Below, piece after piece: positions 1-5,220 of a stretch of 9,032 nucleotides of DNA (the stretch's first letter is position 1; each line of letters begins with the position of its first letter). The notes beneath the pieces were generated by a model. The model did no database searches. It worked only from the letters and a program-made list of their open reading frames with translations, and was not told the DNA's origin. The DNA is from Deltaproteobacteria bacterium. GTDB lineage: Bacteria; Desulfobacterota; Desulfobulbia; Desulfobulbales; UBA5123. The DNA is taken from the NCBI GenBank assembly GCA_021788685.1, contig JAJYKH010000089.1, positions 1 through 9,032 on the forward strand, in the 5' to 3' direction. Both the position numbers and the translations under genes were made by a program.

Positions 1-827
1 TGTGCAGCGACCAGCCGGTCCATTTCGCGGAAAAGCCCGGCCGCCCGGATTGCCCGGAAGTGCAGGCCGGGATCTGGGCGCGGGCCGGCGTGGTGTACGA
101 CCAGGGGACCGACAGGATCTTTACGGCCACCGGCAACGGCACGTTCGCTCCCCGCGCCTTCGACTGGGGAGACACCGTCCTGGCGCTGCGCCCGGACGGG
201 TCGGGCGCCGCCGGCGGCCCGCTCGACAGCTACACGCCCACCGATCACCAGCTGCTGCAGATCGCGGATAAGGACCTCGGGAGCACGGCGCCGGCCATCC
301 TGCCCGTTCCTCCCGGCGGCCGGATCGCCCACCTGGCCGTCCAAGGCGGAAAAGACGACACGCTCCGGCTGCTCGACCTCGACAACTTGAGCGGGCGGGG
401 CGGTCCCGGACAAGCGGGCGGCGAGATCGGCCGGGCCATCGCGGTGCCGCAGGGCGGGGAGGTGCTGACCGCCCCCGCCGTCTGGGTGCGGCCCGGTGAT
501 CGCAGCACCTGGGTCTTCATCGCCAACGACCGGGGGATATCGGGTCTGAGGCTGGTGAACGAAAATGGCCTGCCGGCGTTGGAGACGGAGTGGAAGAGGC
601 CGCACGGCGGCACCTCGCCGCTCGTGGCCAACGGCGTTCTCTTCTATGCGGGCAGCGGCGGCATCCGGGCCCTGGACCCCGAGACCGGAAAGCAGCTCTG
701 GGGCGAGCGGATCGGCTCCATCCATTGGCAAAGCCCCATCGTGGCGGATGGCGTGCTCTACGTTCCGGATGAAGACGGCACCCTCACCGCCTTCTCGATC
801 CCCGGCGCCGCGCCCCTGCCCCGGTGA
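1..827 (+). CDS. PQQ-type beta-propeller (quinoprotein-like) protein, 3' part
   Basis: The reading frame is open from base 3, so the gene starts left of the window; a GTG at 60 lies inside the domain and is not the likely start. About 274 residues are visible. They show beta-propeller blades of the PQQ-repeat kind: an ATGNGTF segment followed by GDTVLALRPDG, then LDPETGKQLWGERIGS and the final blade DGVLYVPDEDGTLTAF. The repeated 'ALDPETGKQLW' and 'DGVLYV.. DGTLTAF' patterns are typical of PQQ-dependent dehydrogenases and of BamB-like non-enzymatic propellers. Such proteins usually act in the periplasm, but the signal peptide end is missing here. Two cysteines lie close together near the visible start (residues 1 and 17). 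No c-type haem motif (CxxCH) is visible, so an electron-transfer partner cannot be assigned. Whether it binds PQQ or is only structural cannot be decided from this fragment. Confidence 0.8.
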   Translation, partial: CSDQPVHFAEKPGRPDCPEVQAGIWARAGVVYDQGTDRIFTATGNGTFAPRAFDWGDTVLALRPDGSGAAGGPLDSYTPTDHQLLQIADKDLGSTAPAILPVPPGGRIAHLAVQGGKDDTLRLLDLDNLSGRGGPGQAGGEIGRAIAVPQGGEVLTAPAVWVRPGDRSTWVFIANDRGISGLRLVNENGLPALETEWKRPHGGTSPLVANGVLFYAGSGGIRALDPETGKQLWGERIGSIHWQSPIVADGVLYVPDEDGTLTAFSIPGAAPLPR

Positions 828-885
828 TCAGGAAACGCAAAACCGAGGCCGCGCGGGTCCGCCCCGCCCTCCCCTTCCGGCCCCA

Positions 886-915
886 TTGACACCCTTTCCC
901 CCCTTTCGCTAGCCT
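886..915 (+). promoter_or_regulatory. Candidate sigma70-type promoter for the NADP oxidoreductase gene
   Basis: A perfect TTGACA (886-891) is followed after 18 bases by TAGCCT (910-915), preceded by GC to give GCTAGCCT. It lies between the stop of the propeller gene and the start at 1049, giving a leader of roughly 125 bases. The leader holds a 7-bp inverted repeat, CTTTCGC at 959-965 and GCGAAAG at 996-1002. The -10 box is only a partial match to TATAAT. Confidence 0.5.
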
Positions 916-1035
916 GAAGGGAGACACGGCGGCAAGCCGCGCTCCCGCTCCTTCCGATCTTTCGCTTGCCCACTTCCAGCCACCCCGTTTTCCATGCGAA
1001 AGCGGCCATCCCCTCGAACCCTTACCATCCCTTAC

Positions 1036-1042
1036 AGGAGGA
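1036..1042 (+). promoter_or_regulatory. Ribosome binding site of the NADP oxidoreductase gene
   Basis: AGGAGGA ends six bases before the ATG at 1049, a near-perfect Shine-Dalgarno match. It fixes the start and rules out longer readings through the upstream leader. Confidence 0.85.
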
Positions 1043-1048
1043 ACCGCC

Positions 1049-1702
1049 ATGAACATCCGGAAAATCGGCATTGTCGGCTCAGGCCACATCGGGGGAACCC
1101 TCGGGATTCTGCTCGGCAAGGCGGGATACGAGGTCTTCTTCAGCTCCCGGCACCCGGAAGCCCTCCAGGACCTCGTCAAGAAGGCCGGGCCGAAGGCCCG
1201 GGCCGGGAGCGTCCGCGAGGCCATCGCCTTCGGGGACGTGGTCCTCGTGTCGATTCCCATGAAGGCGTTCCACGACCTCGACGCCGCCACGAAGGACGCC
1301 CTGAAAGGCAAGATCGTGATCGACACCTCCAACCCCTATCCCGAGCGGGACGGCCAGATCGCCGAGGAGGCGAAACGGCACCCGGGCGGCACCGGCCCCT
1401 TCGTGGCCCGGCTGCTGCCGGGGGCGAGGATCGTCCGGGCGTTCAACACCGTCTACTTTGACGACCTCCGGAAGACCGTGAACAAGAAGGGCGAGCGGAT
1501 CGGCATCCCCATCGCCAGCGACGACGAGGAAGGGCTGGCCGCGGCCATGGAGCTGGCGGAGAATGTGGGTCTGGAGCCCGTGGTCGTGGGCGGCCTGAGC
1601 ACCTCGAAGCAGTTCGACGTCGGGTCCGCCGTCTACACGACCAGCGCCCCGGCCCGGGAGCTTCGGGAGAAGCTGCACTTGAAGGAAAAGGCGGAGGCGT
1701 GA
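1049..1702 (+). CDS. NADPH-dependent F420 reductase-family oxidoreductase
   Basis: This 217-residue protein is a Rossmann-fold NAD(P) oxidoreductase of the family named for F420-dependent NADP reductase (pfam F420_oxidored). The dinucleotide-binding loop GSGHIGG is at residues 10-16 after a short beta strand. SSR at 32-34, at the end of the second strand, suits binding of the NADP 2'-phosphate. Later family landmarks are DTSNPYPERDG (92-102), RAFNTVYF (130-137) and a C-terminal GGLSTSKQFDVG. The length is normal for the bacterial members. The hydride partner is unknown: many bacterial members lie in genomes without coenzyme F420 and may reduce other substrates, and no F420 biosynthesis gene is present here. 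The gene appears to be a single-gene transcription unit with its own promoter and an excellent ribosome binding site, convergent with TrpB2. Confidence 0.88.
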   Translation: MNIRKIGIVGSGHIGGTLGILLGKAGYEVFFSSRHPEALQDLVKKAGPKARAGSVREAIAFGDVVLVSIPMKAFHDLDAATKDALKGKIVIDTSNPYPERDGQIAEEAKRHPGGTGPFVARLLPGARIVRAFNTVYFDDLRKTVNKKGERIGIPIASDDEEGLAAAMELAENVGLEPVVVGGLSTSKQFDVGSAVYTTSAPARELREKLHLKEKAEA

Positions 1703-1720
1703 CCGCCGCGCGCAGGGACG

Positions 1721-1754
1721 CCCCGTTTTCGGCCTGGCGAAGGCCGGAGCGGGG
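1721..1754 (+). terminator. Two-part hairpin just after the oxidoreductase gene
   Basis: CCCCG (1721-1725) pairs with CGGGG (1750-1754), and inside it CGGCCT (1730-1735) pairs with AGGCCG (1741-1746), with a five-base loop. It starts 18 bases after the stop codon. There is no T-run after it, so it is a candidate transcript-end structure rather than a textbook intrinsic terminator. Confidence 0.35.
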
Positions 1755-1765
1755 AAATCCAGGAT

Positions 1766-1804
1766 GAGCACGGCCGGGGCCAGCGCTACGGCCCCGGCCT
1801 GCTC
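1766..1804. terminator. Strong GC-rich hairpin in the convergent intergenic region
   Basis: GGCCGGGGCC (1772-1781) and GGCCCCGGCC (1790-1799) are perfect 10-bp complements around an eight-base loop. The stem continues with GAGCA (1766-1770) against TGCTC (1800-1804), with only C1771 bulged, giving 15 pairs. It lies between two convergent genes and could end transcripts from either side. No T-tract follows on either strand. Confidence 0.45.
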
Positions 1805-1829
1805 ACTTCGGAAACAGATTCAAGAAGGC

Positions 1830-1904
1830 CGGCCTCGCAAAAATCCCGATCCGCCGACGGTCTCCAATTGCAAGCCCGTTGGTTTCTCGTTCCCGCCCGC
1901 CGCA
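1830..1904 (+). repeat. Dispersed repeat, copy 1 (right end missing)
   Basis: This stretch matches 3789-3861 in the same orientation. Exact blocks of 14 (1830-1843), 13 (1850-1862) and 17 bases (1888-1904) are separated by diverged bases and one-base indels. Copy 2 ends in an inverted TTTTTGCGAG which is not found after copy 1, so copy 1 looks truncated or decayed on its right side. It sits in non-coding DNA between convergent genes, as expected for REP- or MITE-like elements. The family is not identified. Confidence 0.7.
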
Positions 1905-1963
1905 AGATCATCAAGAGCGGCAGGCAGGCAGCGAGCTCGCCGCCGCTGGGCAGCGCCGCCCCC

Positions 1964-3310
1964 TCACACCTTCGGCAGGTGGCTCAACGATTCGGCAATG
2001 GCCTCCGCCGGGTATTCGTAATTCTGGAGCTCCCCCGCGAAATACTGCTCGTAGGAAGCCAGGTCGAGGTGGCCATGGCCCGACAGGTTGAAGAGGATGG
2101 TCACCGGCGCGTTCTTGTCCCGCGTCGCCTCCATGACCGCCCCGAGAATGGCATGGGTGGACTCCGGCGCCGGGATGATCCCCTCGCTCCGCGCGAAAAG
2201 GACCCCGGCCTGGAAGCATTCGAGCTGGTGCACGGCAATGGGCTCGATGATCTTTTCCCGGGTGAGGGCGCTGATGATCGGCGCCATCCCGTGGTAGCGC
2301 AGCCCGCCGGCATGGATGCCCGGCGGAATGTAGTCGTGCCCCAGGGTGTGCATGGCCATGAGCGGCGTCATGCCGGCCGTGTCGCCGAAATCGTAGGCCA
2401 GCTTGCCCTTGGTGAGCGTGGGGCAGGAGGCGGGCTCCACCCCGAGGAAGCGGATCTTCTTCCCGTCCAGCTTGTCGCGGAGGAAGGGCGTGGCGATCCC
2501 GGCGAAATTGGAGCCGCCCCCGCAGCAGCCGACGATCACGTCCGGGTAGTCGCCCGCCAAGGCGAGCTGCTTCTTGGCTTCGAGGCCGACCACGGTCTGA
2601 TGGAGCAGCACGTGGTTGAGCACCGACCCCAGGGCATAGTTGGTGTTGTCATGGGTGACCGCGTCCTCGATCGCCTCGCTGATGGCGATCCCGAGGGAGC
2701 CCGTGGTGTGCGGGTCTCTCGCCAGGACTGACCGGCCGTACTGGGTGTCCTGGCTGGGGCTGGCCACGATCTCGGCCCCGTAGGTATGCATCATGGCCTT
2801 GCGGTAGGGCTTCTGATCGAAGGAGACCCTGACCATGTACACCTTGCACTGCATCCCCAGCTTCTGGGTCGCGAACGCCATGGCGCTCCCCCACTGCCCC
2901 GCCCCGGTCTCGGTGGCGATGCGGGTGATGCCGGCCTGCTTGTTGTAGTAGGCCTGGGCCACGGCCGTATTGGGCTTGTGGCTGCCCACCGGGGAAACGC
3001 CTTCGTACTTGAAGTAAATCTTGGCCTTGGTGCCCAGGGCGCGCTCGAAGGCGGTGGCCCGGATGAGCGGGGAGGGCCGCCAGAGGGCATAGACTTCCAG
3101 GATCTCCTGCGGGATGTCGATCCACGGCGCGGTGCTCATCTCCTGCTCGAGCAGGCTCATGGGGAAGATGGCGGAGAGCTTCTCCGGCCCCATGGGCTGC
3201 TTGGTTTCCGGATCGAGGGGAGGAGGCATCCCGCCCGGGATGTCCGGCAACACGTTGTACCATTGCCTCGGCATCTCCGCTTCCGGGAGGTAGATCTTCT
3301 TCTCGGCCAT
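1964..3310 (-). CDS. trpB2: TrpB2-type tryptophan synthase beta chain
   Basis: This 448-residue PLP enzyme belongs to the TrpB2 branch, which condenses indole with serine (or, in some TrpB2 enzymes, O-phosphoserine) to make tryptophan. The PLP lysine is K112 in GSHKPNTA (109-116), the conserved acid is E134 in TETGAGQWG, and the phosphate-binding loop is CGGGSNFAG (263-271). SEGIIPAPESTHA (375-387) and NLSGHGHLDL (408-417) are C-terminal landmarks. The extended N-terminus before the fold and the length near 450 are typical of TrpB2; TrpB1 is near 400 and pairs with TrpA. No trpA or other trp gene is adjacent, as is common for TrpB2. The ATG at 3310 is preferred over one 35 codons upstream because AGGAGA lies five bases before it and the TrpB2-like sequence MAEKKIYLP starts there. 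It may salvage indole rather than serve the main pathway. Confidence 0.95.
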   Translation of the reverse strand: MAEKKIYLPEAEMPRQWYNVLPDIPGGMPPPLDPETKQPMGPEKLSAIFPMSLLEQEMSTAPWIDIPQEILEVYALWRPSPLIRATAFERALGTKAKIYFKYEGVSPVGSHKPNTAVAQAYYNKQAGITRIATETGAGQWGSAMAFATQKLGMQCKVYMVRVSFDQKPYRKAMMHTYGAEIVASPSQDTQYGRSVLARDPHTTGSLGIAISEAIEDAVTHDNTNYALGSVLNHVLLHQTVVGLEAKKQLALAGDYPDVIVGCCGGGSNFAGIATPFLRDKLDGKKIRFLGVEPASCPTLTKGKLAYDFGDTAGMTPLMAMHTLGHDYIPPGIHAGGLRYHGMAPIISALTREKIIEPIAVHQLECFQAGVLFARSEGIIPAPESTHAILGAVMEATRDKNAPVTILFNLSGHGHLDLASYEQYFAGELQNYEYPAEAIAESLSHLPKV

Positions 3311-3315
3311 GATGG

Positions 3316-3321
3316 TCTCCT
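3316..3321 (-). promoter_or_regulatory. Ribosome binding site of trpB2
   Basis: On the minus strand AGGAGA lies five bases before the ATG at 3310. It decides the start against the in-frame upstream ATG at 3415, which has no comparable site. Confidence 0.75.
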
Positions 3322-3475
3322 GAATGAAAACGTTGAATGACTCGGACGAAAATCGAATTTTCCTCGAAGAGAGGCGATTGACCTTGCATTGTGATGGCTT
3401 GCTGGGATGGGGCACTCAAACGCGGCCGTGCCAGCCACCGAATTGCCGTCCCGATTCCACAGCCGGAGTGAATTT

Positions 3476-3504
3476 CTTTAATCAGCCGTCGAACAGCGTG
3501 TCAA
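3476..3504 (-). promoter_or_regulatory. Candidate promoter for trpB2 with a palindrome upstream
   Basis: On the minus strand TTGACA (3504-3499) is followed after 17 bases by TTAAAG (3481-3476). The -35 is perfect and the -10 weak. The transcript would carry a leader of about 155 bases before trpB2. The 13-base palindrome CTTGTC-T-GACAAG (3514-3526) is centred about 16 bases upstream of the -35 box, a place where an activator could bind. No run of Trp codons or known riboswitch core was recognised in the leader. Confidence 0.35.
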
Positions 3505-3553
3505 CACAAAATCCTTGTCTGACAAGCACTTTGAGCGCCCTTCCGTCATTGGC

Positions 3554-3659
3554 GGAGGCACGGAGGCCGGGGAGGCCGGGTCAGGCTTTCCGAGGGAGGG
3601 ACAGGCTTGGGTGGGAGGCGTGGTCAGGCTTTCGGGCGTGCAAACGGCCGTCGGGAGGC
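3554..3659. repeat. G-rich short direct repeats
   Basis: GGAGGCCGG occurs twice in tandem (3562-3570, 3571-3579). GGTCAGGCTTTC occurs at 3579-3590 and again at 3622-3633, with a partial copy (ACAGGCTT) at 3601-3608. Further GGAGGC words occur at 3554, 3614 and 3654. The clustered GG runs at 3562-3580 could form a two-layer G-quadruplex. Function is unknown; spacing between units is irregular (20 and 23 bases), which argues against a classical iteron array. Confidence 0.5.
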
Positions 3660-3743
3660 CTTGCGCTCCGGGGCGTGGTCCTCATGTCGCTCCCCAAGCG
3701 GGGACGGCGGGATCGCCGGATCCAGGAAATTTGAAAGTAGAAC

Positions 3744-3773
3744 TTGCATTCTTCACGAATTCCATGCTAGGAT
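3744..3773 (+). promoter_or_regulatory. Candidate promoter for the ATPase gene
   Basis: TTGCAT (3744-3749), 18 bases, then TAGGAT (3768-3773) within GCTAGGAT. The local sequence is AT-richer than its surroundings. Transcription would start near 3780, placing the whole of repeat copy 2 in the leader of the ATPase mRNA. The match to consensus is moderate. Confidence 0.35.
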
Positions 3774-3788
3774 GGGGGCCATGATTGT

Positions 3789-3880
3789 CGGCCTCGCAAA
3801 AAGCCGCTCCGCCGACGGTCCACCTGTGCAAGTTATTGTTTTCACGTTCCCGCCCGCCGCAGTTTGGGGGTTTTTGCGAG
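3789..3880 (+). repeat. Dispersed palindromic repeat, copy 2 (intact ends)
   Basis: The element begins with CTCGCAAAAA (3793-3802) and ends with its exact reverse complement TTTTTGCGAG (3871-3880), 10-bp terminal inverted repeats around 68 bases. Its body matches 1830-1904 in blocks of 14, 13 and 17 identical bases. It has no coding capacity of its own and ends six bases before the ATPase start codon. This form fits a REP/MITE-like element; the family is not identified. A direct repeat of target bases at its ends was not evident. Confidence 0.65.
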
Positions 3881-3886
3881 TTTGCC

Positions 3887-5065
3887 ATGATTCCCCGCAC
3901 GAGCATGCCTGTTCTGCACCGGCTGGCCGCCCAATATCCTGTGGTCACGGTGACCGGGCCGCGCCAGAGCGGCAAGACGACCCTGTGCCGGGCCGCCTTT
4001 CCGGACAAGCCCTATGTCAACCTGGAGAGTCCGGACACGCGCGAATTCGCCCGCAACGACCCGCGCGGCTTCCTCGCCACCTACCGCGCGGGCGCCATCC
4101 TTGATGAAATCCAGCGGGTGCCGGACCTGCCCTCGTGGCTGCAGCCGCTGGTCGATGAAGACCAGGCCCCGGGGCGGTTCATCCTCACCGGCAGCCAGCA
4201 ATTCGAGGTGATGACCAATGTCACGCAGTCGCTGGCCGGACGCTCGGCCCTTCTCAAGCTGCTGCCCCTGAGCATGGAGGAGCTGCCGGGCGAGCGGTCC
4301 GCCTCTGACATCGATCGGTTGCTCCTCACCGGCTTTTACCCGCGGATCCACGATGCGGGGCTCGACCCCACCCAGGCCCTGGGAGATTATCTCGAAACCT
4401 ACGTGGAGCGGGATATCCGCCAGCTTATCAATCTCAAGGACTTGGCCCTGTTCGACAGGTTCGTCCGCCTCTGCTCCGGCCGGGTCGGCCAGTTGCTCAA
4501 TCTGCAGGGACTGGGCAGCGACGTGGGGGTGTCGCATACCACCGCCCGCAACTGGCTGACCCTTCTGGAGGCCAGCTACGTGATCTTCCTGCTGCCGCCC
4601 TGGCATACCAGCATTGCGAAGAGACAGGTCAAGTCCCCGAAGCTCTATTTCTACGACGTGGGGTTGGCGGCCTATCTGCTCGGCGCCGAGAACGAAACCC
4701 ATGTCAACCGGCACCCGCTTCGGGGGAATCTCTTCGAGAATTTGGTGGTAACCGAGGCCCTGAAATACCGTTACAACCGCGGCAAACGGAGCAACCTCTC
4801 CTTTTGGCGCGATGCCAGGGGCAACGAGGTGGACCTCCTGGTGGAGCACGGTCCGGAGGTCATGCCGGTGGAGATCAAGGCCGGAGCGACCGTGGCCAAT
4901 GACTGGCTCAAGGGGCTGCGCGCTTTCAGGGACAGATTGCCCACGGCAACCTCGGGAGCCCTGGTTTACGGCGGCGGAGAAATGCAGCGCCGCAGCGAAG
5001 CCACGGTTTGGCGGGCATGGGATGTCGCCCGCATGATGGCGGAGCTGGAAGCAGCCGCTTCCTGA
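3887..5065 (+). CDS. AAA ATPase with C-terminal DUF4143 domain
   Basis: This 392-residue protein has the AAA_14 plus DUF4143 architecture common in bacteria and archaea, often in accessory regions; its biological role is largely unknown. Walker A is GPRQSGKTT (24-32), Walker B ILDEIQ (71-76), and a sensor-like ILTGSQQ lies at 99-105. YVERDIRQL (172-180) and a helix-turn-helix-like segment around 213-239 (VGVSHTTARNWLTLLEASY) follow. The C-terminal part has KLYFYDVGLAAYLLG (252-266), GNLFENLVVTE (280-290), then NEVDLL (313-318) and PVEIKAG (327-333), a spacing resembling the D-ExK core of restriction-like nucleases. The ATG at 3887 is chosen because family members usually begin MIPR and the in-frame sequence upstream is the repeat element. 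No Shine-Dalgarno is evident at normal distance. A toxin remnant lies just downstream on the other strand. Confidence 0.9.
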   Translation: MIPRTSMPVLHRLAAQYPVVTVTGPRQSGKTTLCRAAFPDKPYVNLESPDTREFARNDPRGFLATYRAGAILDEIQRVPDLPSWLQPLVDEDQAPGRFILTGSQQFEVMTNVTQSLAGRSALLKLLPLSMEELPGERSASDIDRLLLTGFYPRIHDAGLDPTQALGDYLETYVERDIRQLINLKDLALFDRFVRLCSGRVGQLLNLQGLGSDVGVSHTTARNWLTLLEASYVIFLLPPWHTSIAKRQVKSPKLYFYDVGLAAYLLGAENETHVNRHPLRGNLFENLVVTEALKYRYNRGKRSNLSFWRDARGNEVDLLVEHGPEVMPVEIKAGATVANDWLKGLRAFRDRLPTATSGALVYGGGEMQRRSEATVWRAWDVARMMAELEAAAS

Positions 5066-5091
5066 TGATTCAGGCGGGTTAGGGACCAGAC

Positions 5092-5220
5092 CTATTTCGC
5101 TTCCTTCCTCAAAAGCCTCCGGGCTACATCGGCATAGGCCTCCAAATCCGCCCGCCTGCCGATCCCGACGACTTCGACGATCACTTCCTCATCGACGATC
5201 CGGTAGATGATCCGGATCGC
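5092..5220 (-). pseudogene. RelE/ParE-type toxin, C-terminal remnant
   Basis: Translating the minus strand gives 42 residues ending at a TAG (5094-5092). They contain RIIYRIVDEEVIVEVVGIG followed by RRADLEAYADVARRLL. This resembles the last two beta strands and the end of RelE/ParE-family toxins (the 'RIIY.I.D..V.V..VG.R..VY' pattern). The N-terminal half, about 45-50 residues, is absent: directly upstream in the same frame is a TGA, which is the stop codon of the PEP carboxykinase-like gene. No start codon, ribosome binding site or antitoxin gene is visible. It is therefore read as a broken gene whose front part was lost. Family assignment rests on motif memory over a short stretch. Confidence 0.6.

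Larger units (their letters stand above)
3311..3886. other. 576-base intergenic region between divergent trpB2 and the ATPase gene
   Basis: No convincing gene was found here. Short ORFs exist on both strands but have no ribosome binding site and no recognisable protein. The left part (3311-3505) is the probable trpB2 leader with a possible promoter. The middle (3551-3660) is G-rich and repetitive. The right part holds a candidate promoter and dispersed repeat copy 2. Small palindromes are present: GAAAAT-CGA-ATTTTC at 3348-3362 and CTTGTC-T-GACAAG at 3514-3526. Confidence 0.6.

Noticed and set aside
1868..2731. A 287-codon ORF on the plus strand opposite trpB2
   Set aside because: Composition is Arg/Gly/His/Asp-rich without any family motif; the minus strand is unambiguous TrpB2.
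3379..3409. Similarity between CTTGCATT...GCTGGGATGGGG here and CTTGCATT...GCTAGGATGGGG at 3743-3777
   Set aside because: The flanking words match but the spacing differs by five bases and the middle does not align, so a duplicated promoter or repeat is not supported.
3311..3475. Tryptophan attenuator or riboswitch in the trpB2 leader
   Set aside because: No short ORF with tandem Trp codons, no terminator hairpin with T-run, and no known riboswitch core was recognised.
3324..3784. Short plus-strand ORFs in the intergenic region (3324-3734, 3515-3784)
   Set aside because: They have no ribosome binding site, are rich in Gly/Arg because of the G-rich repeats, and resemble no protein family I know.
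3785..3886. N-terminal extension of the ATPase from 3785
   Set aside because: The extra 34 codons translate the dispersed repeat; family members begin at MIPR, which corresponds to 3887.
3842..4849. A 335-codon ORF on the minus strand opposite the ATPase
   Set aside because: No domain is recognisable; it mirrors the codon periodicity of the ATPase gene, which has full Walker motifs.
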